From positions 1 to 33,899 of the forward strand of contig JAJJLU010000034.1 of assembly GCA_023807065.1 (NCBI GenBank): a stretch of DNA of 33,899 nucleotides, in the 5' to 3' direction. This document shows positions 26,257-33,899 of this stretch, one piece after another; positions within the stretch are counted from its first letter, which is position 1; the number at the start of each line of letters is the position of its first letter. The notes beneath the pieces were generated by a model that saw only the letters and a list, made by a program, of their open reading frames with translations, made no database searches and was not told where the DNA came from. The position numbers and the translations under genes were made by a program. The DNA comes from Isotricha intestinalis (Eukaryota; Ciliophora; Litostomatea; Vestibuliferida; Isotrichidae).

Positions 26257-27414
26257 ATGAAAAAAAATAGAATAAATGAAATAATTCCAGAATACATAAA
26301 TCAAAGTAAAAAATATTTAAAAAAATACTTTGATAAAATAACAATAAATCGTTATTTAAGAGATTTTGAAAATACAGCATCGAAAGATTTTTCAAAAATA
26401 ATAAATTCATCAAGAACATTATATAAAGAAGTTAAAAATGGAAGAGAAATAAAATCAACAATTAATTTATTATCAAGTACGAATTTACCTTTTTATCATT
26501 CAATATTTTCAAATAAATTATATTCAGAAATTAAAATAGAAAATGAAAGAGAAAAATTAAAAAAATTATTAAAAGATGGTTTAGAATCAAGAAAAACAAT
26601 AAATTTAATTAAATTAAAACAAGTAGAAGGAAATATAGGAGAAACAGAAAAAAAATATAAAAATAAATTAACTGAGCAAATTATAAAAAAAAAAAAAAAT
26701 TTAAGTTGTGATTTAGAAAAAAAAAAATTATTATCTAATTATTCATATGAACAATTTAAATTAGATTCTCAATATTTAGATAATATTTTATCAGAAGATG
26801 AAAAATATATTACTAATCAATTAAATAATTATTATCAAAATATTAATCTTGTTAAAAATTTAATTCCAAATGAATCGAGTGAGGAAATAAAAAAAAAAAA
26901 ACAAAAAATTTTTTTTAGTTTAGAAAGATTAAAAATGTTAAAATATAAAAAAATAAATGTAAATCCAATAAATTTAAAAAAAAAAATTCAAGTTGATGAT
27001 GAGAAAATGGATTTAAAAAAATATAATAATTATTTTCATAATCCTTATAAAAGAAATAGTAATTTATTTTTAAATAATAATATTACTGAACAAAAGATAA
27101 ATAATGATGAGATGTTTGATACAAGAAAAGTAGTTACTCAAGAAGTAAATAAATTAATTTCTAAAAATAATATTGTTAATGATAAAAAAAAAATACTTAA
27201 TACTATTAATCTTGATTTACCACAATTAAATGAATATTCTAATATTATTCAAACTAAATTAAAAGAAAGAAATCAAAAAAGAATTTATGATAATTTAAAA
27301 AAAGGACAATTTCTTTCTAAAGAAGATTTAAGAAAAGTTAATTTTAATCAAAATCTTAAAGTTATTTTTTCTAATAGAATTGATGATTTAGAATTAGAAA
27401 AATTATATATTTAA
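26257..27414 (+). CDS. predicted helical/coiled-coil protein of unknown function
   Basis: 385 residues, TAA stop. Not recognised. It is rich in Lys, Asn, Glu and Leu and largely helical, with charged stretches at about 85-180 (IKIENEREKLKKLLKDGLE; KKKKNLSCDLEKKKLL) that could form a short coiled coil. Position of Pro and hydrophobic residues between 255 and 345 suggests short linear motifs rather than a fold. No membrane helix and no Cys pattern. It starts 62 bp from the divergent WD40 gene and is followed by the cornichon-like gene on the same strand after 112 bp. A cytoskeletal or ciliary role would be a guess. Confidence 0.7.
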   Translation: MKKNRINEIIPEYINQSKKYLKKYFDKITINRYLRDFENTASKDFSKIINSSRTLYKEVKNGREIKSTINLLSSTNLPFYHSIFSNKLYSEIKIENEREKLKKLLKDGLESRKTINLIKLKQVEGNIGETEKKYKNKLTEQIIKKKKNLSCDLEKKKLLSNYSYEQFKLDSQYLDNILSEDEKYITNQLNNYYQNINLVKNLIPNESSEEIKKKKQKIFFSLERLKMLKYKKINVNPINLKKKIQVDDEKMDLKKYNNYFHNPYKRNSNLFLNNNITEQKINNDEMFDTRKVVTQEVNKLISKNNIVNDKKKILNTINLDLPQLNEYSNIIQTKLKERNQKRIYDNLKKGQFLSKEDLRKVNFNQNLKVIFSNRIDDLELEKLYI

Positions 27415-27526
27415 TAATAATTATTAATCATTTTGAAATAAATAATTTATTTATTATTAATCATTGAAATATTTTTTTATTTTTAATTATTATTATTAAA
27501 TATTATTATATATATTTTTATTTAAA

Positions 27527-28051
27527 ATGTTTTTTTTTGCTTGTTTACATGCAATTTTAAGTTTTTCTCTTGTAGCAATTTCAATTCAAATAGTAAATAA
27601 ATATTTAACTTTTATTTTTCTTTAGTTTACAAACATTGATTCATTATATATTAAAGAAGGAAAATATGAACAAATAAATGATAACAATAAAAAATATTTT
27701 TATTGTGAAATTGTAATTTCTACTTTGTTGTCTATTTCAGCTTTAATTACACATTCTAAATTGATTTCTTTATTAAGTTTAGGTATAACAATATATAATT
27801 ATTATATTTTATTAACTGGGAAATTTAAATTAGATTTTATTTTAGGTGATACTAAATATAATCAAAGATCTTATTATCAAGAAAGTTTAAAATATAAAAT
27901 TAAATTTATAATTTATATTTCTATTTGTTCTCTTTCATTTATTATTCTATTTATGAGGATTTTATATGTTATTTTAGATAAATTATTAAATGAAAAAGAA
28001 ATTTTATATGATATATTTAAATATTTTAATATTTATGAAGAAAAACATTAA
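27527..28051 (+). CDS. cornichon-like ER cargo receptor (two exons)
   Basis: Exon 1 (27527-27592, MFFFACLHAILSFSLVAISI...) joins exon 2 (27626-28051) across a 33-nt intron to give 163 residues with TAA stop. Without splicing an in-frame TAG stops the frame and exon 2 has no early ATG. Three hydrophobic helices: about 2-22, 55-90 and 123-146. The order fits cornichon/Erv14 proteins: an N-terminal helix, a 'I-x-x-D-x-L' region (FTNIDSLYIKEG matching the family's 'IxxxDLExDY'), LLSLGITIYNYY like 'LxLNxPLLxYH', a 'LGDTKYNQRSYY' stretch where the family has 'LDATEIF', and a last helix ending FIILFMRILYVILD like 'FFYYLYRMI'. Cornichons select membrane cargo for COPII export from the ER. Length matches the family (about 140-160). 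The sequence is divergent, so the call is moderate; the two-exon structure is firm. Confidence 0.6.
27593..27625 (+). other. 33-nt intron in the cornichon-like gene
   Basis: Begins GTAAATAAAT and ends TTTTTCTTTAG, phase 0, after codon 22. Its length is a multiple of three but it carries an in-frame TAG (its last three bases), so retention stops translation. Same GTAA...TAG pattern as the other two introns. Confidence 0.85.
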
Positions 28052-28202
28052 ATAAATATATTAAATAATATATTAATATTTTATCAAAAAATAAACTGAT
28101 TTATATTATATTTAATATTAAATAAAAATAGTAATTATTCAAAAAAAAATATAAACAAAAATAAAAATATATTATAAATATATTTAAAAAAAAATAGATT
28201 TT

Positions 28203-30057
28203 CTAATATTGTTTTTTAAGCATATACATAATTTCCATTTTATTTTTAATAGAATCAATTTCTAAATTATTAATTTTATAAGCAGCATTAGGATTATTAT
28301 TATATCCTCCTTTAATTTTAATTAATTCTTTTTCATTTTTTGTTTGTAAATTAATATTATCAAGATTAAATTTTAATTTTCTTAAATTTTCAAAATTCAC
28401 TTCTTTTACATTTCCTAATTTTTTAATATTTACATTTTTAGAATAAATGATTTTTTTTTCTCTTAAATCATTTAAATAATTTATATTTGATTGAGATAAA
28501 TCTAAAATATTGTTTTTTTTTGATACATTTAATATCATTGGAATTTTTTTTTTTTTTGGTTTTTCATTTAAAATTTCTTTTATTTTTAAACTTGTATTTA
28601 ATTCTATATTATTTGAATAATAAGAATGATTTAATTTATTTTTTATTGTTATATTTTTTTTTTTATTTTCTTCATATGAATTTTTTTTATTTTTATTTTT
28701 TATTTGTTTTTCTTCATTTTCCTTTTTTATTATTTTTATTTCTGGAATTTTTTTTTTTGAATAAATTTTCATTTGTTTATAATTCAATTTTTTTTGGATA
28801 ATTTCATTAAAAAAATTTTCTTTAATTTTATTTTCTTCATCTTTTATATTTTTAAAAAAAGGACTTTTATATTGAGAAATAATTTGTGATCTATTTTTCC
28901 ATAATTTTTTCATATTTTCTGATTTTTCATTTTGTTCTTTTTTTATGTTTAATAATTTTTCATTAAATTTTTTTTTATGTTCTTCTAAATTTTCAATTGC
29001 TGAATTCATTTTTTTTTTTCTTTCAGAAATCGATTTTTTTGAAAAATCATTTTCTTCTTTTTCAAAATTTTTTTTCATTTTATTATATAAATAATTTTCT
29101 TTATTTAAAGAATTTGAAGGATTAATTAAATAATCTAATTTATTATATTTTTCATTATAATTTTTTAATCTTTTTCTAATTAAATTTTTTTCTTTTTCTC
29201 TTTGTTCAATAAAATATTTTATTTTTTTTTCTTTTTCATCTTCTTCAATTTTATTTATTTTTTCAATATATTTTTTTTTAGAATTTTCTAATTCTTCTAA
29301 TCTTTTTTGTCTTGAAAAATAACTGTTTTGAATAATAGAACTTAAATTTTTTTGATATTTAATTCTTTCTTTTTCATTTTCATATTTATCTACAAAATCT
29401 TTCATTCCATTTTTTTTATTATTTATTTTTTCTTCTTTTAAAATCAAATCAATTTGAACTGTTAATTCATCTATTTTGTTTAATAAATTTTTTTCTTTTT
29501 TTTTCATTTTCTCAATATTTGATTTTCTAATATTATTATCAACTTCACTTTGATTAATATTTAAATAAGATTCATTAATTAATATTTCTTCATTATTATG
29601 TAATTGATTTATTTTATTTTCTAATTCATTTTTCTTTTTTTTTAATAAATTTATTCTTTTAATATTTAAATTCTTTGTTTCTGAATTTTTTTCTTTTTTA
29701 TTTTTATTCATCAAATCAATTAAATTTTTCGATTCATTTGAAATTAAATTTCCAAATTTTTTTATTTCTTTTTCCACTTCATTTAAAGTTCTATTATTAA
29801 TATTATTTAATATTGTTAAATTTTGAAAACTTGAATCTGTTAATTTTCTATATTAATTATATTATATTATATTACTGAATATCTTCTATTTTAATTCCAT
29901 TTTCTTTTTTAACATTATTAATATTTTCATTTTCTGACTTTTCATTTATATTATTCTGAATTAAATTATTTTTTTCTTCTTTTTCTTCATTTACACTTTC
30001 TTTTTCTTCTTTTTCTTCATTTAAACTTGACATTTCATTTTCTTCTTTCATTGACAT
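28203..30057 (-). CDS. coiled-coil protein of unknown function (two exons)
   Basis: Exon 1 (29876-30057, MSMKEENEMSSLNEEKEEKE...) and exon 2 (28203-29847) are joined by a 28-nt intron in phase 2, giving 608 residues and a TAA stop. Splicing turns the exon-1 end IEDIQ-stop into IEDIQKLTDSSFQNLTILNN and supplies the missing ATG for the long frame. The first 60 residues are acidic; about 75-360 are nearly continuous Lys/Glu coiled coil (e.g. KKKNELENKINQLHNNEE); the last 150 residues are mixed and include IPMILNVSKKNNILDLS. Highly charged single-helix or coiled-coil proteins of this kind are frequent in ciliate cilia and basal bodies, but I recognise no family. Its 3' end converges on the cornichon-like gene (151 bp). 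Confidence 0.8.
29848..29875 (-). other. 28-nt intron in the coiled-coil gene
   Basis: On the minus strand it begins GTAATATAAT and ends ATTAATATAG, with ATAAT repeats between, and interrupts a Gln codon (CA|A, phase 2). Retention gives an immediate TAA. It is the shortest of the three introns found here. Confidence 0.85.
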
Positions 30058-30192
30058 TAATTTATTATTTATTTATATATATTTGAAACAATGATAAAAA
30101 AAATGAAACAAGAAAAAAAGTAAAAATAAAAAGTATAAAATGGAAAAAAATAAATTAAAGTTTTTTATAATTTCAATATAATAACAATATCT

Positions 30193-30588
30193 TTAATTAA
30201 AACAAATAATAGTAATAAAAACATAATAATCAATACCTTCAAATTCAAAAGATAAAAGATTTTTTTCACGAATCTCTTGTTTTAATTTTGATTGACTAGG
30301 ATAAATTTTAATTTTGTAAATTATATCTTCTTTTTCACCGAAATTTGAACAATTAAAATAATATTGTATTTCTTCTTCATTTCCAATTGTAAAAAATGTA
30401 GGAATTATTAAAAATTTTTTTGAATAATATAAATTTAATATTTTAGATATATTTGATGATAAAGTATTAATCCAATATTGTCCATTTTCTATTTCATATT
30501 TTTTTTTTTGAGATAAAAATGATCTTAATTCTTCTTCCAAAAGCATTAAATCTACATTTTCGTTCATTGGATTATTTATTTTTGCCAT
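30193..30588 (-). CDS. Tctex1/dynein light chain-like protein
   Basis: 131 residues, ATG start, TAA stop. After about 35 variable residues the pattern follows the Tctex1 light-chain fold: YWINTLSSNISKILNLYYSK (family 'QWTxxIxExxLxxLxxL'), FLIIPTFFTIGNEEE (family 'YKYIVTCVIMQKN'), FNCSNFGEKEDI (family 'ASSCFWDSSTDG') and a last strand YYVFITIICFN (family 'MYCIVTVFGL'). Tctex-type light chains are small dimeric subunits of cytoplasmic or axonemal dynein. The protein is divergent and the call rests on the pattern of strands, not on strong identity. The next gene upstream on the same strand (30632-31069) has the same C-terminal pattern 43 bp away, so the two may be a diverged tandem pair. Confidence 0.45.
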   Translation of the reverse strand: MAKINNPMNENVDLMLLEEELRSFLSQKKKYEIENGQYWINTLSSNISKILNLYYSKKFLIIPTFFTIGNEEEIQYYFNCSNFGEKEDIIYKIKIYPSQSKLKQEIREKNLLSFEFEGIDYYVFITIICFN

Positions 30589-30631
30589 TTAATATATTAA
30601 AAAATTTTTTTTAAAAAACTAAATTTTGTTT

Positions 30632-31069
30632 TTATTTAATTGTTTTAACATTAAAAATTGTTACTGAAATAAAAATAAAATATTTTAAATTTTTAATATA
30701 AATGCAATTATTCTTATTTTCTTCTTTTACATTTGAAATTCTAAAATTATATGTTTTTGTTTCAAAATCTTCTCTATAAAAGGTTTGTGAAGTAAAATAA
30801 AATTTTGTTTCTGGATTTTCTTTATAAAATAAATTTGTAATTATTGAAAATTTATATTCCTCAAAAGATGGTTGTAATCTTTTTACTATACTTCTATTTA
30901 TTTCATTTGAAATGTCTTGATTTGGTTTTTCTTTTTTATTAATTTCTTGATTTGGTTTTTCTTTATCGTTGATTTCTTGATTTGGTTTTTCTTTTTTTTC
31001 TTCTTCTTTCTTAAAATAATTTTCTATTGATTTTTGAATAGCATCGAAAAATTTTTTTTCATCAAACAT
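30632..31069 (-). CDS. second Tctex1-like small protein with a 10-residue repeat insert
   Basis: 145 residues, ATG start, TAA stop. N-terminal helix (FDEKKFFDAIQKSIENYFKK), a repeat of KEKPNQEIND type three times (residues 26-55), then a C-terminal part that follows the same strand pattern as the 30193 protein: EYKFSIITNLFYKENPE, FYFTSQTFYREDFETK, and a final strand YFIFISVTIFNV. This suggests a Tctex1-like fold and a common origin with its neighbour 43 bp downstream. The central helix with the conserved Trp is replaced by a short SIVKRLQPSF segment, so it is the weaker of the two. Function unknown; a dynein light-chain role is inference. Confidence 0.4.
   Translation of the reverse strand: MFDEKKFFDAIQKSIENYFKKEEEKKEKPNQEINDKEKPNQEINKKEKPNQDISNEINRSIVKRLQPSFEEYKFSIITNLFYKENPETKFYFTSQTFYREDFETKTYNFRISNVKEENKNNCIYIKNLKYFIFISVTIFNVKTIK
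30905..30994 (-). repeat. three 30-nt in-frame repeats
   Basis: Three adjacent 30-bp units coding for KEKPNQEIND, KEKPNQEINK and KEKPNQDISN. On the plus strand TTGATTTGGTTTTTCTTT recurs every 30 bp. The near identity of the units points to recent duplication; copy number is a good candidate for variation between strains. Confidence 0.85.
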
Positions 31070-31120
31070 TTTTTTTATATTATTTTTATATTTAAATAAA
31101 CTATTTATATTATAAAATTT

Positions 31121-33689
31121 TTAATTTTCATTAATTTTATTATTTATAATATCATTGTTATTATCTTTATTATTATTAATGTTATTATCTTTAATATTAT
31201 TTTTATCTTCTTTAATTAATTTATTTTCACTGAATTTTCTTCCTAAATTATTATTTAAACTTCTTCTTATTTTTTTAGGTGAAAAAAGCATAGATTTCCT
31301 TTTATTAGAAAAGATAGAATTTCTTTTATTAATTTGATTATATAAATCACTTTTAATTTGTAAATCTTTTTGAAGATTATTTAATGAAATATTAGCTAAT
31401 TGAACTTTTTCTTTACTTAATTTAACTTGAACTTCTGTTTGTTTAATTATATTTTCAAGTTCCATTTTATTTTTTTCACATTCAAAATTTAAATTTTTAT
31501 TTTTTTCTTCTAATAATTTTAATTCTTCTTTTATTTTATCTATTTTTTTTTCTAAATCAAATAATTTAATATAATAATTTTCTTTATATTTTTTTATTTG
31601 TTCACTTAATAATTTATTTTTAAATTCAACTTCAGAAATTTCTTTTTCTAAAGATTTATTTTTATCAATTAATAAATTTAAATTATTACTTTCTTCTTTT
31701 CTTAAATTTTTATAATTAATTTGATCTTGAATAATTTTTTCAGAAATTTGATTTTGAAAATTTTTTCTATCAATAATTTTCTTAGTAAAAATTCTAAATA
31801 AAACAGGAGAAAATCTTTGAGTTTGAACTTGTCTTTCTAATTTAGGAACAAAATTATTTTTTAAATTTTCTTCATTTTCTTTTAACTTTTTATTTATTTC
31901 TTCTATAAATTTTAAAGGAACTCTATTATAACCAAGATCTATTTTTATTAAAGTTTTATTTATTGATAATATTTCTAATAATAAATTTCCTATTTCACTT
32001 TTTAATTGATTATCAAAAAAATTTATTTTTTTCAAAGTTTTATTTTCTTTTAAATTTTCAATAAATTTAAAAGTACTTTTTTCAGAAATAAAATTTCTAC
32101 TTATATCAAATAATTTAATTGAATAATTATTTTTAAATAAAGGAATAAAAGATTTAAAACCTTCATCACTAATTTTATTATTACTTAAATAAATTTTTTC
32201 TATTGTTTCATTTAAATTTAAACATTCTCCTAATATTTTTCCTGCTTTATTTCCTAAAGAACAATTTGATAAATTTAAATTAATAATATTTAAATTCATA
32301 AAATATTGTTTTATTAAATTAAATTTCTTACTTTTAATATTATTTCCACTTATATCTAAATTTTTAATTCTTTTTAATAAAATAATATTTTTTAATAAAT
32401 AATAAAATCCTTTAAATTCAATTCCACAATTTGAAATTTTCAAAGTTGTAATTTGAGGAAAGTTTTTTAAAGATTCAGTAATTTTAATTAAACCTTCATC
32501 ACCAAAAAAATTATCACTTATATTTAATTCAATTAATTTACAAATATTAATTTTACAAAAAGTATTTTCAATACCATTTAAATTAATATCATTATTAGAA
32601 ACATCTAAATAATGTAAAGTTTGATTTGTATTTAATCCATTAAATATAAAAATTAAACCTTCATTTTTAATTCCATTACCAGAAACACAAAAATTTTCTA
32701 AAAATAAATTATAAAATAAAACTTTTTCTATATTTTTAATTCCTAAAAAAGAAATTCTATTTCTATTAATTCCTTCACATGAATTAATGTTAAATTCAAT
32801 TAAACTTTGTTGATTAATTAAAGAATTTAATAAATGTTCTCCTCCTTTTGAAGTAATACAATTTGAAGTTAAATTTAAAGAAACTAAAGAATTATTTTTT
32901 CTTATTGCATTTGATAATAATATTGCTCCTTTATTTCCAATATTATTTTTTGATAAATTTAATATTGAAATTCTATCTTCTTTTATTATTATAGAACATA
33001 AAAATTTAATTGAATAAAAACCCTAAATTACATTCATTTAAAATTATTTTTCTATTTTTACATTTTAAATTACAATAATCTCTAAATTTATTAATCATAT
33101 TTTCTCTTAAATTTATTCCTATATCTTTACATTTAGCTTCAATTAATAATTTAATTTCTTTTTCTGAAAAAAAGTTATTTTCGATTGATTCTTTACTATT
33201 TATTTTTTTTTCAAAAGAATTTATACTTGAACTTATTGGTCTCATTTTAGGAGAATAAGTTCTGATAATATTATTAGAATAAGAACCATATAAAATATTA
33301 TATTTATATAATTTTTCTTCTGTTTTTTTATCATATTTTGTCATATTATTATTATTTATATTATTTACAGAATTTACTTTTGAAAATAAAGGATTTATTT
33401 CTTTTATTTTTTTTTTCAATTTATTCTTATTTATTTTTATTGGATTTGATTCGATTATTAAATTTAATAAATTTAATTCTTTGTTTTTTCCCTTAAAAAA
33501 ATTCACAGTTTTTAAATTTGTTAATAATGATGTTTCAGGTCTTTTATTCATTGAATTTTGACTATTAAATATACTTATACTTGGAGATGAGTTTACACTT
33601 TCATTTTTCTTTTTTTTTGAGTTATTCTTCTTTTTTAATGACATTTCAGAAAATGATGAATATGATCTTTTGTGTAATGATGTTTTCAT
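31121..33689 (-). CDS. leucine-rich-repeat protein with coiled coil, needing a +1 frameshift
   Basis: Two overlapping frames form one protein. The first runs from ATG 33689 to TAA at 33006-33008 (227 codons; basic Ser/Lys-rich N-terminus, then NRKIILNECNLGFLFN). The second starts after a TAG at 33023 and runs to TAA at 31121, with no ATG until far inside. Skipping one base gives 855 residues. The LRRs are of the ribonuclease-inhibitor type with a 28-residue period (LSKNNIGNKG, LTSNCITSKG, VSGNGIKNEG, VSNNDINLNG, ISDNFFGDEG, LSNNKISDEG); about 14 units. The first unit (NECNLG) lies in the upstream frame and the distance to the next (LSKNNIG) is exactly 28 residues after a +1 shift. A coiled coil (about 640-760) and a basic tail follow. 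RI-type LRR plus coiled coil resembles centriolar/ciliary proteins such as LRRC45, but I do not assign it. Confidence 0.75.
33005..33022 (-). other. +1 frameshift zone in the LRR gene
   Basis: The two frames are both open only between the TAG at 33023-33025 (second frame) and the TAA at 33006-33008 (first frame). In the first frame the end reads GGG TTT TTA TTC AAT TAA A. Skipping the T of TAA gives AAT-AAA and continues into the LRRs, as in stop-codon-linked +1 shifts of Euplotes. No GT-AG intron that I tried restores the frame without making a stop. A one-base error in the T5 run or GGG would look the same. Confidence 0.7.
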
Positions 33690-33882
33690 TTTTTATATTT
33701 TTTAATAATATTTTCAAATATTTTTCGAAATTATTTTTTAGATAATTTATTTATTATTTTTAATTTTTTTCATATCAATTATTTTTCTATTTATTAAATA
33801 ATTATAAATTATTTTTTTATAAAATTTATTATGTATTTTTTTTTCATTTAATATAAAATTATTTTTTCTTTCAATATTTCAT
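33690..33882. other. right subtelomere and LRR-gene promoter region
   Basis: 193 bp of AT-rich sequence between the LRR gene start codon and the telomere. No GC-rich island like that at the left end, and no sequence shared with the left subtelomere that I can see. The promoter of the LRR gene must lie here. Confidence 0.5.
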
Positions 33883-33899
33883 GGGGATTGGGGATTGGG
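33883..33899. repeat. right telomere (GGGGATT repeats)
   Basis: GGGGATTGGGGATTGGG closes the window, the G-rich partner of the left end. Having both ends shows this is a whole chromosome of about 33.9 kb, not a fragment. Confidence 0.95.

Noticed and set aside
32441..32443. TTG at 32443 as the start of a separate LRR protein
   Set aside because: The LRRs continue upstream in the same frame to 33022 with no ATG, so this TTG is an internal Leu codon.
33000..33060. An intron joining the two LRR frames
   Set aside because: GT-AG pairs tried (22, 39, 51, 52, 58 nt and longer) either keep the wrong frame or create a TAA at the junction.

Overview
The window is a complete, strongly AT-rich linear chromosome of a ciliate somatic macronucleus. 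It begins with about 2.5 copies of CCCCAAT and ends with the matching GGGGATT repeat, so both telomeres are present. Small size, very short intergenic spaces (43 to about 220 bp in most places), GT-AG introns of only 28-33 nt, and ciliate-type families (Cys-rich repeat membrane proteins, PAS/transmembrane proteins, PKA regulatory subunit, axonemal-like coiled coils and dynein light-chain-like proteins) all fit. Long frames are closed by TAA and contain no internal TAA or TAG, so this is not the Tetrahymena/Paramecium code in which TAA/TAG encode Gln. I cannot name the species; the heptamer C4A2T telomere differs from Tetrahymena C4A2 and from hypotrich/Euplotes C4A4.

Layout, left to right. 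1-382: telomere and subtelomere holding a striking GC-rich island (225-292) that may be a small structured RNA gene. 383-7516: a PfkB-like protein (+), COP9 signalosome subunit 3-like (-, with a 32-nt intron), cAMP-dependent protein kinase regulatory subunit (-) and a large coiled-coil protein (+). 7517-8217: a 701-bp stretch without a convincing gene. 8218-20181: three large membrane proteins on + (PAS/TM sensor, Cache/VWA-like sensor, Cys-rich multi-TM receptor-like protein), with an AlkD-type DNA alkylation repair protein on the opposite strand between the first two. 20366-27414: family X DNA polymerase with BRCT domain (-), an unknown basic protein (+), a cyclin-box protein (+), a WD40 protein interrupted by one in-frame TGA (-), and an unknown coiled-coil protein (+). 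27527-33689: a cornichon-like membrane protein (+, 33-nt intron), a coiled-coil protein (-, 28-nt intron), two adjacent Tctex1/dynein-light-chain-like proteins (-), and a leucine-rich-repeat protein (-) that is continuous only if one base is skipped. 33690-33899: subtelomere and right telomere.

No pathway links all the genes, as expected for a ciliate macronuclear chromosome, but there are themes: signalling/membrane sensing (PKA-R and the three membrane proteins), DNA repair (Pol X, AlkD-like), regulated proteolysis and cell cycle (CSN3-like, cyclin) and probable cytoskeletal/ciliary proteins at the right end. The most unusual signals are the GC-rich island, the +1 frameshift in the LRR gene that keeps the 28-residue repeat period exactly, and the single in-frame TGA inside an otherwise intact conserved WD40 gene, next to an apparent TGA-TAG double stop in the AlkD-like gene. 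These raise the possibility of recoding or an ambiguous TGA codon.
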